The translations under genes and the position numbers were made by a program. A stretch of 64,000 nt of DNA, from NCBI RefSeq assembly GCF_001522545.3, contig NC_031770.1:107362130-107426129 (forward strand), written 5' to 3'. A model generated the notes under the pieces. The model was given only the letters and a program-made list of their open reading frames with translations. It did no database searches and was not told the DNA's origin. Source of the stretch: Parus major (taxonomy: Eukaryota; Chordata; Aves; Passeriformes; Paridae). Shown one piece after another: positions 48,601 to 59,800 of this stretch; position 1 is the first letter of the stretch; each line of letters begins with the position of its first letter.

Positions 48601-49122
48601 AAAAACAGTAAATATGGAAGGGGATCATTAATAATCTAAAAATATGTAATCATGTGTAACACTCATAGTGCTCTTCCACTACATATTCAGGGGTTGAAGG
48701 TAAATGATTAGGGTAAGACTGAATGAGCAACTGTGACACAGAAAGGTTTTACACTTAAGGGAGAATGGCACAGTCTCCACTTCATTATTTGAGTATTTTG
48801 AAAGTGTTCAAAACTGCAAGAGTTTCTTAAGAGCTCATGAGTCACCCTGACAGAGTGACTGGAGTAATAATTAACTATGAATGAACATACTCAGTGGATT
48901 TGGCAAAGCCAAAAAATAATTCTTGGTATTTGGTCTTGGTTCTCTAAGACTGAAGATGCAAGAATGTTTATATTTTAATGTTAAAGCAGAATGGTAATTC
49001 CATTAACTGCACTAACTGAAGTGTTTTTTCTGATTTTCTTCTTTCTTCAGAGCCCTTTACATTTGGTGGGGACACAACAACCCATGGCACCGTTACAGGT
49101 CCGGTATAAATGCCGGGAATGA
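27461..49122 (+). CDS. CYP39A1: Cytochrome P450 39A1, oxysterol 7-alpha-hydroxylase (twelve exons)
   Basis: The coding sequence joins 27461-27637, 34059-34194, 34976-35150, 36734-36883, 37745-37838, 39313-39411, 41301-41391, 42409-42542, 43367-43462, 45301-45389, 48231-48318 and 49051-49122, giving 466 codons (human 469), with phase consistent at every junction. The family enzyme is an ER-anchored monooxygenase that 7-alpha-hydroxylates 24-hydroxycholesterol for bile acid synthesis. Visible features are an N-terminal membrane anchor (residues 3-21), the 'PPCIRSWIPWFG' entry motif, the K-helix ExxR (E331-R334), and the heme loop F404-GGGKHQ-C411-PG with Cys411 as iron ligand. The I helix ('LLMLWAAQANAVP') has Ala273-Asn274 where most P450s have an Asp/Glu-Thr pair; human CYP39A1 and the related CYP7 proteins also depart there. 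The start has a strong context (A at -3, G at +4). Confidence 0.97.
28817..28860 (+). repeat. Purine (GGAA)n microsatellite
   Basis: A 44-base pure A/G tract built on GGAA/GAAGGA units in CYP39A1 intron 1. Confidence 0.9.
31333..31600 (-). repeat. CR1 LINE 3' end in CYP39A1 intron 1
   Basis: The plus strand reads 'CATAGAATGGTTTGGGTTGGAAGGAACC', then 'GGGACACCTTCCACTATCCCAGGTTGCTCAGAGCCCC' and 'CTTCTCTGGGCAGCCTGTGCCAGGGCCTCACC', a clear reverse-oriented CR1. Confidence 0.95.
32980..33112 (-). repeat. CR1 LINE 3' end in CYP39A1 intron 1
   Basis: 'GAGTCATAGAATCACAGATAGG', 'TGTTGGAAGGGATCTTAAAG', 'CCTGCCATGGGCAGGGAC' and 'CGTCCAACCTGGCCTTGAACACTT' form a short truncated CR1. Confidence 0.9.
33618..33642 (+). 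repeat. (AAGGG)n microsatellite
   Basis: Five tandem AAGGG units in CYP39A1 intron 1. Confidence 0.9.
34059..34194 (+). CDS. CYP39A1: CYP39A1 coding exon 2
   Basis: 136 bp after a GTTCCAG acceptor, encoding 'HGPVFTIFALGKRFTFVTEE'. It begins 6.4 kb after exon 1. The donor is GCCG/GTAACT. Confidence 0.95.
34976..35150 (+). CDS. CYP39A1: CYP39A1 coding exon 3
   Basis: 175 bp after a TTTTTAG acceptor, encoding 'MMKGKMSPSNLHMFSG' and 'GTGDLNDLV', aligning with the human 'LKGKMGTVNLHQFTG' segment. The donor is GTAAG/GTAAGG. Confidence 0.95.
35690..35832 (-). repeat. CR1 LINE 3' end in CYP39A1 intron 3
   Basis: 'GGAATCACAGAATGGTTTGGGTTGGAAGGAACC' through 'GACTCCCAGGGATGGGGACAGC' is a 5'-truncated CR1 in reverse orientation. 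Confidence 0.93.
36734..36883 (+). CDS. CYP39A1: CYP39A1 coding exon 4
   Basis: 150 bp after a CTTGCAG acceptor, encoding 'HVMYPAVVNTLFGKG' and 'YDEDFEYASQMPECFL', matching human 'YDEDFEYGSQLPECLL'. The donor is TGAG/GTAAAG. Confidence 0.96.
37745..37838 (+). CDS. CYP39A1: CYP39A1 coding exon 5
   Basis: 94 bp after a TTTACAG acceptor, encoding 'NWSKSKKWLLKLFEKVV' and ending in phase 0 at AAG/GTAAAC. Confidence 0.94.
39313..39411 (+). CDS. CYP39A1: CYP39A1 coding exon 6 (I helix)
   Basis: 99 bp after a TCTAACAG acceptor, encoding 'TLLQHLLDNL' and the I helix 'YGLLMLWAAQANAVP'. The donor is CCT/GTAAGT. Confidence 0.95.
39830..39864 (+). repeat. T-rich tract in CYP39A1 intron 6
   Basis: TTTTTTATTTTTATTTATT followed by an uninterrupted T run. 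Confidence 0.8.
41301..41391 (+). CDS. CYP39A1: CYP39A1 coding exon 7
   Basis: 91 bp after a CTGTTTAG acceptor, encoding 'VAFWTLAFILSNPSIYKKV' and 'ASVFGKA'. The donor is GCAG/GTAATA. Confidence 0.95.
42409..42542 (+). CDS. CYP39A1: CYP39A1 coding exon 8 (K helix)
   Basis: 134 bp after a CATAACAG acceptor, encoding 'IKWCTLEAIRLRSPGAITKK', which holds the ExxR motif. The donor is TAAG/GTGAGG. Confidence 0.96.
43367..43462 (+). CDS. CYP39A1: CYP39A1 coding exon 9
   Basis: 96 bp after a CTTTTTTAG acceptor, encoding 'MLMLSPYWLHRNPKYFPDPE' and 'TFKP', nearly identical to human. The donor is CCT/GTAAGT. Confidence 0.96.
43740..44015 (+). repeat. CR1 LINE 3' end in CYP39A1 intron 9
   Basis: 'GATGAGAGGAACCAGCTTCAAACTG', 'TAGACTGGATATTAGGAAAAATTTC', 'GGCTGCCCAGG' and 'TTGGACTTGATGATCTTAGAGGTC' through 'CAACCTAACCTATTCTGTG' match a plus-strand CR1 of a different subfamily from those in intron 1. 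Confidence 0.92.
45301..45389 (+). CDS. CYP39A1: CYP39A1 coding exon 10 (heme loop)
   Basis: 89 bp after a TTCCCACAG acceptor, encoding 'DRWKEANLEKNAFLDSF' and the heme-binding 'FGGGKHQCPG'. The donor is GAAG/GTCAGT. Confidence 0.97.
48231..48318 (+). CDS. CYP39A1: CYP39A1 coding exon 11
   Basis: 88 bp after a TTCTTGCAG acceptor, encoding 'WFAIMEIQLFVVLFLYKYEF' (L helix) and 'LLDAVPKE'. The donor is GGAG/GTAAGA. Confidence 0.95.
49051..49122 (+). CDS. CYP39A1: CYP39A1 terminal coding exon 12
   Basis: 72 bp after a CTTTCTTCAG acceptor, encoding 'SPLHLVGTQQPMAPLQVRYK' and ending C-R-E then TGA. It aligns with human 'SYLHLVGVPQPEGQCRIEYK'. Confidence 0.95.
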   Translation, partial: SPLHLVGTQQPMAPLQVRYKCRE

Positions 49123-49910
49123 AAGTTGTGCAGCACTGACTTTTCTTTGCCAGCCCAGACTGGAGGGATGAACCACTGAGCTGCTTCTCAATCCCACATC
49201 TTCAGGCAGGTTCTCTGAGAGTTCTTGATTTCAGCTTTCAGTGCTGTACACTGTGCTGTGCCAAACCAGTGCAGTTGTACCTGTGCTCTCTTGTGGCTGC
49301 CCACCTCCCAGTGCTTCAATCCAAGCTCGCCTGCTGCATTCATAATTTGTGGGTCAGTTATTCACAGACTTTGCAAATCTGATATACTAAACTCACCAAC
49401 CAAACATTCAGGACAAAAAAACTGCAGTAATCTGGAAATCCTGCATGGAAGCTGTGCCAGAACCAGTGGAGAAGCAGCTCCCTTGGGCCAGGTCACTGCT
49501 TCCTGCAGGGTGCTTCAAATGAAGGCGAAACTGGTGCCTCATGCTAAGAAATCACATTGGTAACAACCAATAAACTGATGCTGGTGTGCACAAAATCCAG
49601 GACAACCTGACAGAGACCTCTGGGTCAGCTCCACATCCTGATAAACTGCAGTTACTTGTGTGTCACTGCCTGTGTGGGCAGGTGAAGGTCTGGCCTGCTC
49701 TACCTACAACCAGTGCCAACTTATTGCAAATAAAATGAATTTGCAATGGAAAAATTGCAAGCATTTGGGATCTTGTTCCACTGAAGCGCCTAAAATTTCT
49801 GCTGAGTTTTATTTTGCTCCACAGGATTCAGAATCAGTCCTTGCATGAATTTGCAATAAAAGTTTGACTGTAATGTTTGCCTTCCAATAAAAAATGATTG
49901 CAAGGAAAGC
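49123..49910 (+). other. CYP39A1: CYP39A1 3' UTR with clustered poly(A) signals
   Basis: AATAAA hexamers lie at 49569-49574, 49855-49860 and 49886-49891, with another in an A-rich run near 49729. Alternative 3' ends of about 470 and 750-790 bases are therefore likely. Confidence 0.6.
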
Positions 49911-52900
49911 TGTTCCTGCTCATGAGCCTGGTTGTGTAATATCTAGAACATTTTTGCTTTCCCTACCACAGAGTTATAGAACAAAATGCACCAATATAAG
50001 AATATTTAATCCTGTAAAGAATACTGAGTAAAAGTTGTTTGAAGAAACTGTCAAACAAGTTCAGGTACCAACACTTTAAGTGCTGTCAGATTTCACAGAC
50101 AATAATAGATGGCATGTATTTTTAGTCTTATAAGTAAAGATTATTCATAATTTAAAAAGTATTTGCAAAAAAAACCCCTCACACAAATAGTTTCAATAAC
50201 AGTATAAACTATGGGAATAGCATGCAGAGGAAAATAACACACTGTATAATTCATTACATGGTTGACTTACCTTTGTGATGGATAGAACAACTTCAATGAT
50301 TTATATGTCTGGAAAATTATTCAACCAACTTTTAATTTAGCCCATAATGGTTAACTGTGCAAGAGCTGCAGTCCTTACTGCTGTACCAGTGTCTCCTTCA
50401 TAACTGAAAACCATTCCCTTGGATTTAATGTGTATTATTACCTGGAAGTGTATATTTTAATTTTAAAATTTGGAAATGACCATAATATTTTTAAGGCCAG
50501 GCTGAATGGGCCTTATAACAACCTGGTCTAGTGGAAGGTGGCCCTGCTCATGGCAGGGGATTGGAACTGGGTGATATTTAAGGTCCCTTCCAATACAAAC
50601 CATTCTATGACTCTGTGATGATTTTTACAAATATTTTGCACTCACAGACCTTCACCCCAATCTGCCAGAGCAGGGGGCAGGATGAGGCCACTGGTGGCGT
50701 TTATCTGAGTGCTGAGTGTTTCTGTCTGAGCTGGCCACTGGAACCATCAGTGCCTACACATATTTTACACATCTGTGTAAAAGGGCTTAGGGCTGTGGAG
50801 CTGCAGCAGCCTCATCTCTGTGGGGCTACTGAATTTAGCAACTCTCAGTCAGACTAGAGTCAACCATGAAAATATGAGTCCTGAAAGGCAGGACATATCT
50901 TGTTAGAAATGTAGGCTTTTGGCACAAAAGAAATACCTGCTCATGGCAGAGATGAAGAAAAGTGGGCCTGACTATGGGATCCCATCACTGCCCTGTGGTG
51001 GATGACAGCTCCAGGCACTTGATGTAGTTTCCAAGGTGGAAAAAAACAAGGGAGGTGGATTAGTAAAGCAATGTGGTGGTGAAGTGATAGAGCTAAAAGG
51101 GGTCTTCTGCCTGGAAATAATCCAGAAACTTCTGGGGGAGTGAAAGGCTTTCCCATGGGACAGGGTTAAATGGGCATTAAAAGGTCATCGCGATACCCTG
51201 TGCAGGAGTGGATTAGAAGTATCTAAATTACTCCTCTTCAAGTGCTTGTCCAATCTGCTTAAATACAGCAGTACCAAATTTCCATGGGAGATCTGTCCTC
51301 TTACCTGACTCTCCCTGCTGTGAGAAAGCTGTCCTACATATTAGTATAGCAGGAGTCAGGGTAAGTTTTTATGCATGCCATTACAAGACTATAAGAAGCC
51401 AAAGATTTGTAAGCCCACAGAGAAATAAAATGTACTTCAAGCTACCTTTTTTTATTTTTACCTTCTGTATGAAGTCTGGATGTTAAAGGGAAAGCAGTGG
51501 AGAATCCCTCAAAAATCATCTTAGAAAATGTAATTGTTCCTTCTCCAGACATTAGGTAAAGACCAGATCTACCTGATAAATTTCAGTGTAGAAAGTCAGT
51601 GAAACCATGGGAATAGTTGTCTTAATGAGACAGGAAATCTAGTGTTACAAGGAATGAGAAATGAAACTCTGTTATATGAATTTTCCTTTAATAATTGTGT
51701 ATCAAAGAAGTGTTTCAGAGAAAAAAAAGAAAAAGGAAACTAGCACATTCCAGCCAAATATTTTTTTATACTTTTGAAGAGGGTATAATCATTTCCCCTG
51801 AAATCATGAATTTCCTGTGGAAACACAAACCTCCTGAAAACATTTTGAGTTAAAATTGTTGACCTTCTGTAAGTGAATCTTCTCCAGTCAGTACAGTGAA
51901 AAGATCACCCACAGTATCAGCAGCCACCTCCCAGAATAATCACACCTTTGATGTCTTCCCTCTAATGAGCCTCCCCTAAGGCTGCTCTCAAGTCAAGTAT
52001 TTCAAGTGGTCTTTCTCTTTTCTGTGCCACTGATTGTCACAGAATCCAGAAGTTTAGGCTCTGTATGTACACCTCAGAATAGCTGTCTGGGGACTAAAAG
52101 ATAGTGCTGTGACCACTGAGAGGTGGGCTAAAAATAATGACTTCCCCTCAAGAAGAAATTAATTTTAAGGCCCTTGCTATGTGCTGGGCTTAAGGACTGT
52201 GCCAAGCAAAACTTGACTTAAGCATGTGTTTTGCTTTAAACAAACACTTAAAATGGATCTGGGGAATAAGAATGGATTTTGATTTAAGCACAGACTTAAG
52301 TGCCTTGCTGAACCAGGGTCCAAAAGCCTCAGTCCCTAACCCTTGTTTAGAGTTAGTCTTGGCATCTCTGTTGCAATTTTAAGGATGTACAAAGGTTAGT
52401 GGAAATACTGAGGTGGCTTTACTCATTTTAGGTGAACCTGGCACACATGGAAGGATTTTAGGAAGCATTTATAGCCCAAACCAGTAGGCTTTGTTGGCAA
52501 CAAGGATCTTTCCCAGTTATTTGGTACATTCTAAATGCATGGCTCATCACACTGCAAAAAATACTCCCTGTCTTCCATGTGGTAGAAGGGGAATTGGACA
52601 CAGGAAAGGCATTCAAAAGATAGCAAGCACTTAATTGCAACAGCCAAGGAGAGGCTTTCATCATGTGGCCATTCTGGATGACATTGGACATGCGACTGAT
52701 TGGCACAGCATTATTTGGGTTTTTCACTTTGATCATAAAATTACCAGGAAAGGCTTAATGGAGTTATAAATATCTTGTTTCCATGAGAGTCCTGGGAGGA
52801 TAATTATAGCACTGTAGTCTTTACAAAGATAGAGCATTTATAAAATGATATTATCTGAGGTCTCCAATGGATAATGCAGGGAATTCTGCACTCTATTCCC

Positions 52901-55900
52901 AGCTCCCCTATTGACTCACTGTGCTCTTTGGGTGAATCACTTCATCCCTGTTTCCTCACACTGGGATAATAATGTCAATTACGCACTGCTGCGAAGTCTG
53001 TATGGCTTAAAAGGTGTAAGTTTTGTTCCCACTCATCAGTGCACTCCTGCTTGGTTATTGATAGCAATGGCTGTCTGGAAGGCTTTGGATGAGCTACCTG
53101 TTTTCCAGATGTGTGCTACTGGTAAATTACACTACTTGTAGTGTACTTGCTACCCCATGACAAGTTACAGTCAAAACATTCAAGAGAAATATTTTAAATC
53201 TCTTAATTCACGGTTTTTAAAAGGATGATGAAACAGCTGTACCCCACAGTCTTCAGAAATACTTTGGTTTTAATGCAAAGCTTGGCATTTAAAGACTATG
53301 GACAAGTTTCTTGTCGAGTGAAAAGACAACTTTCTTTTATAAAACCAACCCCTATGGAGGAGCATTATCTAGAATAGATAATTATAAGCTGAGTAGCAGC
53401 TGCCAGTGAGCAGGAACTACAGCTATACTCTAACATTCCTAGCTGCACTTTTCCCACTCTAGGTATGCCATACATCATCTTTCCAGCTTTGAAAAAGGCA
53501 AGTGAGGAAGGAGTGATGGCAAATGAGCAAATGACTGTCACATGGGATACTTTGCTTGAAGACCGTAACATGGATTTTAGTTAAAAAACCAAAAATGTCA
53601 GTGCTTGAGAGAGATCCTGCATCTCCCATCAATAGTGCTGTAACAGCCCTGGCTGTGATTGCAAACAGCTCCTGATAAATTTGAGAGAGAGCAGAGCTCT
53701 CCAATAGTGGATGGGCCTTTGGAGCTTGCTGTGCCTTTTTTGCAGTGGGCTGAAATGAAGATGAACAGATTCCGACCTGGAATGAGGTGGAACTGCAGAT
53801 GAGGAAATGGAATTGATTTACCAAGCACTGAAATGACATTTCGATATGAATAGTCCTGACAACAAAATTGCCCATTTTTCTGAAATAGAAGTTCTTGCTG
53901 TGAAGTCTGTGCATTCCTGGGGTGAAGGGAGGAGGAAAAGGCAACCTCATTACTTTTCAGGAATCTGAAAACATAAACCAGGAGAGTCTGAAGACCTAAA
54001 TTATCTATATGGGCATTCTGCTTCCATAAAGCAACTTCTAGGTAGTCCACAAAGGCAGAAAACATATTTTTCTGAATGCATAATACTCATATCATGTAAT
54101 CACACCTGGGCAGAGAAATCTAAACCTAAGGAGGAACATGCTCTTTACAAAGCATAATTAGAGAATGGAAAGACTTGGAATTCCTTTTTTCCTGTGTCCT
54201 TGCTCAGAGGCAATAACCAGTGATTTCGGTGAAGATCTGACCCAAATAAGAGCCAAGACAGGCTCTGTGGATGTGGTCCCTCAGCACTGCATGTCCAAAC
54301 TACTCTTGCTGTGGGGTCTTGCACTGGTAAAGCAGGACCCAAGCTGAAGATGGGGCTCTGTCACATCTTCCCCTCAAAGATCTCAATTGTAGCCAGACTT
54401 GATTTGCTTGAATTAACACACTGGGTTCATAGTGTTGATCTTTGTAACTGCTGACACAGATACACAGGCACTTTCAAGGCACTGGCCTTTTATCTGACCT
54501 TTATTCTGAAAACTGTCTATGCTCAGAAAAGCATTAAGTGTGTCCTGTTTGCTCGACACAGAAGAAAATCAAGTGACTTCCAGTATCATGACATGGCCCC
54601 CTGAATGTGATTCCCAGGTTAAAATGGATAAGCAGTGTGAGATAGAGTTCTGCTCTTTAAGTAATTCACTAGAGCTGAAGATACTGCCTTTGATGCTCTT
54701 CTGCCCAAATCTTAATATTATAATTTACTATTTTAAGCTTGTTTGTAGAACTGGAATAATACGCAGATAAAAACGGATAATTACTAGCGTGTTTTCAGGC
54801 ATTAAAGCTGAGGTTTGAAGTTCCCTTTCTGAGAAAATAAACCAAGGAATATTTTACTATCTGAAAACCTGCCAACTGGTCTTTGCTTACCATGAAGTGA
54901 AATCAAGCACCACTTTGTTAAAAGCCAGTTTCATCACAATTATCTAGTTGTTCCTTAAAATAATAAAGAGGCCTGAATCAGCAGGAGATGGTTTTATTCT
55001 GTCCTTTGGGTATTAATCAATATATCCAGCTAAACTTTTCCAGCAGCCTAGTTCAGAGGTTTTGTGCACATGCAGAGTTTGTACATTCAGGCATGTGGGT
55101 CTGTAGGAAATGAGTTCTCTAAACATCCACAAGCCAGGACAAATCCAGGTGATTTGTTGCAGTCACATCTGCCCTGAGCTGCCACACACGCAAGGAACAT
55201 TTATCCCTCCACACAGACACCTTCCAGTATTGGCACCTTGGTACAGGGGTCAAAGGTGGAAGCTGGGCAAAGGAGCTGGAAGCTGGGGCTGTCCTGCCTG
55301 CTGGGCTCTGAACTCTCACAGCCTGGGAAGGTGCCATGCCTCTGGATGTCACAGCCTGGAAGTGTGCCATGCCACTGGATGTCTTAGTAGGCTGGCTGAA
55401 CAGGACATTAATAGCAGGCTGCTCCCAAAGGTGGCACTGGAGCAGTCGAAGGGCACAACCAGATTAGAGGCCCTGCTTCATATTTTCCTTTTTTATCTTC
55501 CATTTACTGTTGCTATCCTCCCTAGGAACTTCAATAGTGCTCTTTTTCCCCCTTCCCAGCTCAACTGTAAACTCAACTTATATTTTCCTTCAGGTTTTTC
55601 AGACATCCAGGCTGCTAAATACCTGAAAAGCTGGAGTGCAACATTGCAAGGGTAAGCCCAGCAGATCAGTGCCTCAGTAGGAGATAACTCCTGAATGGAT
55701 TGGCTATCCCTTCTGGAGCTGTGTCAAACTGCTGGGACAGTGGGAGGAAGGGGCAGAACCTTCCCTCTGGCTGATGTGGAAGGAGGACACCCCTTAGAGA
55801 TTGCTCTGCTGCAGTGACTCAGTGCTGTGGAAACTGTGACTGCCCAAGAGTGAAGACCAAGACCGTTTCCATTTTGCCATCCCCAGTGTTCCCCTTGCAT

Positions 55901-58070
55901 GAGGAACTGGCAGGACAGAGGCACTGGCATCGTCCACTGTCAGTCACTGATGTGATCTCTAGAAAATCAGTGCTAAATATATAAAAGCAAAGATATAAAT
56001 ACAAGCATACAGAAAGGTAAAGTGTATAAGCAAACTATGTCTTAGTAGAAGTGTTAAAAAATTAAGTTTTCACTTGTAGGTACAATTCAGGCTAAAAAAT
56101 ACTGTCTCAATCATTACTTACCTGCTTGAGGTGCTTATTTTCTATTAACTGGATATGTATGTAGTGTCATGCAGACTAACAACACAGCCTTCTACTTCCT
56201 ATGATACTCCAATTATGCCTTCAGTAGTTATTTAACAGTGTCAGAATAAAGAATGAAAATTTCAGAGAAGAAAGAAAAATACAAGAAAGCTGAAGATTAT
56301 GGATCACACTGAAGGAGACTGAAACATCTAAATTTTTTAAAATAATCTCTCAATATAAACAAGGCTCCTTAAAATGACATTTTGGAAAGCCTTCCTGTTT
56401 CAATCTCCATAATTAAGGATAAAGATTAATAAAAGGCAAAGAAATCTCACACAAGTGGACTTCTCCATCAAACCTGCCTAGCACTTCTTCAGAACTAGGG
56501 CTCCTAAATTCTGCTTCTCAACAATTAACAAACATTAATTACCACAATATCTGCTTTAGAGGAGTAAATTGTGTCCTGCAGTGAATTACACTGTGGCCTT
56601 CTAATTAGCACATATAAAAATAGAATTTCTGGTAGCTTTGTTTTCCTGTTTACATTCTGAAGCAAATGAAATAATAAATTCCTAAGCTTAGTCTGCATTT
56701 AGATACCTAAATAAACATCTTGATTTTTCAGAGCACCTACAACTCTGAGAGTCACACAGTGCTCCTGAAAACCAGGCCATTTATTTAGGTGTCTATATTT
56801 AGGTACATGAGTTTAAAGTGTTTGGCTTGAGGTCACATAGCTATGGCTCATTGCATTTTTTTATTTCCATTTGGGTCACAATGGGCAAGTCACTTCTAAT
56901 AATTCTCATCACAAATGTAAGAAATAGCAGAAGAGGTGGTAAGAATTACTAAAAACCATCATGATGTTTAGCATTTCCTCAAAATACATGGAGTTTCATT
57001 CATAGAGAATTAAAATCAAAAAATAAAGAAATCAGTGCATCAGAAAGGTAAGACAGTGTGTTTAGATACTGAACTTATGTTGTGTTTGAGCTGTGCTCAT
57101 TTCCTGGACTGAATTTTCTGACATCTTTGTCATTGCCTCCATAAGCTTGTGACCATTTTGACAAGCCAGATGTTTCAGCTTTCTCTAGTTTGACTGGGTA
57201 AATCCTAGAAACTAAGTGTTTCTACTTGTTAACACATGGCAGCAAACCACAGTTTATTCTTGTGGAATTTGGGCTGACATCATCAGTCATGCTCTTGAAT
57301 TGTGGCTACACCTCCAAGATTGCTTTTGAATTTGCACAGTAGCCTGTACAAGCCTTGACCTAATGAACCAATTATGAAATAAACAGTCCAGGACTCTGCT
57401 GAGAGACCACTTGGAAAAGGACATAAGGACATAAGGAATAAACCACAACATTTGAAAGAAACAAGGAACAAAATGAAAACCTTCTATTTCAGCATCCTCA
57501 TTCAAATGTGGCAATTTGCATCTGGCCGTAATATTTCAGATCTGAGAGCTGCACTTGTACTGTAAAGATGTTGTTTGTTACAGAACAAAAGGTTTGTATT
57601 TTTCTTTCTTGAGATGGAGGTTGTTTTAAAAGTCAATGAAACCTGTTTTTCCCCTTGATCTATCATGCATCTAGGCTGAAAAAATATCTCTTGGTTAAAA
57701 ATATTCCTTCAACAGAAATGGGGACGTGCCAGTTGTACTGTCTTTAAAGTTGAGGGTTAGCTATAAGATAGTAAATTTCTGTTTTGGGGGACTTTATGTT
57801 GGATAAGGAATTTTTGCAATGTGAAGCCAAAAAGCCCTTCATTTTCTTTTCCAGCAGCTCTTGTTCTCTGAAGTAGATGTAAAATGGAAAGATTCTTTGT
57901 TCCTGTTCTCGTTGCCTTAAAAGACACAAGCTCCTTGTCTGACCTCTGTCTGCTCCTGAAGATGCTCAGAAATAACAGGGATATGCCAGAAAGGGAATTA
58001 AGGGAGCAACAAAGCCAAATGCAGTCCCACTGCAAAGGTGGAAGCTCAGGGGTTCCAGAGTAGTGCCACA
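49911..58070. other. Intergenic stretch with no supported gene
   Basis: I found no exon here with convincing homology, phase and splice sites. Open frames of up to about 180 codons (55110-55655 plus, 53459-54065 minus) have no recognisable domain. One CR1 tail (50490-50622) is present. 56400-57060 is AT-rich with scattered TAATTA-type sites but no clear structure. Confidence 0.6.
50490..50622 (+). repeat. CR1 LINE 3' tail
   Basis: 'AACAACCTGGTCTAGTGGAAGGTGGCCCTGCTCATGG', 'GGTCCCTTCCAATACAAACCATTCTATGACTCTGTGATG' is a plus-strand truncated CR1. Confidence 0.93.
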
Positions 58071-58078
58071 GGTTCTTA

Positions 58079-58430
58079 TGGAATCACAGACTGGTTTGGG
58101 TTGGAAGGGACCTTAAGGATCATCCCATTCCATACCCTGCCACGGGCAGGGGCACCATTCACTAGACAATATTGTTCCAAGCCCCATCCAACCCGAAACG
58201 TGAGCACTTCCAGGGATGGGGCAGCCACATCTTCTCTGGGTAACCAGTGCCACGGCCTCGCCACTCTCATAGGGAAGAATTCTTCCCAATACTTGATTTA
58301 ATCCTGCCTTCCTTCAGCTTAAGGTCTTTTTCCTTGTTCTACCACTCCATGCCCCTAATAAAAGTCTGTCTTCAGCTCTCTTGCAGCCCCTTCAGCTGCT
58401 GGAAGCAGCTCTAGGTTCTTCTCCACACCT
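58079..58430 (-). repeat. CR1 LINE 3' end
   Basis: The plus strand starts 'TGGAATCACAGACTGGTTTGGGTTGGAAGGGACC' and continues through 'GGTAACCAGTGCCACGGCCTCGCC' to 'AGTCTGTCTTCAGCTCTCTTGCAGCCCCTTCAGC'. This is a longer reverse-oriented CR1. Confidence 0.93.
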
Positions 58431-58774
58431 GCCTGACCCCCACACACCAGATTTGGAGAGAACAGACATCCCAGCTGGAGCATGCACTTCCCTGCATATC
58501 CAAGGCCCCAAAGGAAACAGCTCCACTCCATGATCAACCTGCATGGAGTAATATGTACAAGGGACTACAGGCACTGAAATTTTACAGCAGGTGGAGGATA
58601 GTTTCCTTTCCTGCAGAAATTTTTCAGTTGTGCAATTATTATTCCTATACCCAGAATGATGTAAAATGCTCTGCAGATAAAAAGCAAAAAGCGTTTGCTT
58701 TGCACATTTTTGCTTTTCTCTGTAATATGTTGCAGCTAAGCTGCTCTGCAGTTGCTGAGCACACAGAGACTCTG

Positions 58775-58904
58775 GAGAGGTGTTGAGGCAATGTTGTCTT
58801 ACTGCCCTGAGTGACTGGGTGATAAACTGGCAGATGAAGTTCAGCAGTGATAAGTACAAAGCAATGCACAGGGGAAAAAATAACCCCAACCACACACACA
58901 CACA
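58775..58904 (+). repeat. CR1 internal fragment ending in a CA repeat
   Basis: 'AACTGGCAGATGAAGTTCAGCAGTGATAAGTACAAAGCAATGCACAGG' matches the CR1 stretch 'TGGCAGATGAAATTCAATGTTGATAAATGCAAGGTAATGCAC'. A (CA)n run follows at 58890-58904. Confidence 0.75.
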
Positions 58905-59304
58905 AACACTGGTTCCAACACTCCAGGAGATCTGGAGACTGAAGTGGAAAGCCCTCTGGAACAGTCAGTGTGGAGCTAGGAAGTGGTCAAAAAGGGGAAC
59001 TGAATGTTAAGAATCAGTAGCTTCCCCCTTAGATGATGAGGGGACCCCCAGAGTCATGGGACTCTTTAACCCAGATGCTCAGAGTTATTCAAAGTCCCTT
59101 GGCCAGACTGCTCTTGTCTATTCCAGACCTAGCAAAATCCAACAGTCGTTTTGGCAGAATCAAAGTTTCAAAGTAGTGTTTTCTTGTAAAATTAGATAGG
59201 CTAGAGAGGATGGTGATAAAATCTCACAGTGAAAATGAAGAAAACCACATTAAATTGAAAAAGGGATATCTGGACGGAAATCCAATTAAAGGCTAGAAAG
59301 TAAT

Positions 59305-59575
59305 CACAGAATAGTTTGGGTTGGAAGGAATCTAAAAGATCATCTTGTTCCAATCCTTTCCATGGGCAGGAATGCCTTCCACTAGACCAGGTTGCTCCAG
59401 TCTTGCCTTGAACACTTCCAGGGATGTGCCCTCTTCCACAGCTTCTCTGGGCAACCTGTGCCAAAGCTTCTACAGCTTCACAGAGAAGAATTTCTTCCCA
59501 ATATCTAATCTAAACCTGTCCTCTTTCTTCATCTTAAGCCAATCCACCTTGTCCTATAATGATGGTGAGAAGGTA
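59305..59575 (-). repeat. CR1 LINE 3' end
   Basis: 'AATCACAGAATAGTTTGGGTTGGAAGGAATC', 'CCACTAGACCAGGTTGCTCCAG', 'CTTCTCTGGGCAACCTGTGCC' mark a reverse-oriented CR1. It lies between two plus-strand CR1-like remnants. Confidence 0.92.
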
Positions 59576-59649
59576 TAAACAAGAAACTTACTGCCTCTAT
59601 AACAAAGGAACACTTAAAGAGGGGTAAGACTTGAAACTGTTTTTACACA

Positions 59650-59800
59650 GTGAAGAACTATGCTGTCACAGCACATTGTGGAAAGCAAAACCACAAATGG
59701 GTTCAAAAAGAGTAAAAAACTCCTAGAGAACAGGACCACTGGTACCTACTAAGCCGAGTAACTTGGATTCAACCATGAGTTCCAGAAATCCCTATCTCCC
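59650..59800 (+). repeat. Possible ancient CR1-like remnant
   Basis: 'AAAACCACAAATGGGTTCAAAAAGAGTAAAAAACTCCTAGAGAACAGGACCAC' resembles the 'AARCCATAGATGGGTTCAAAAAGGGATTAGACAAATTC' segment of older CR1 families. Divergence is high. Confidence 0.45.

Noticed and set aside
53459..54065. Overlapping minus-strand open frames of 155 and 163 codons
   Set aside because: No recognisable domain, no splice-consistent neighbours, and two frames open over the same bases point to chance.
55110..55655. 181-codon plus-strand open frame
   Set aside because: No homology I recognise, low-complexity Leu/His/Pro content, and no promoter or neighbouring exon.
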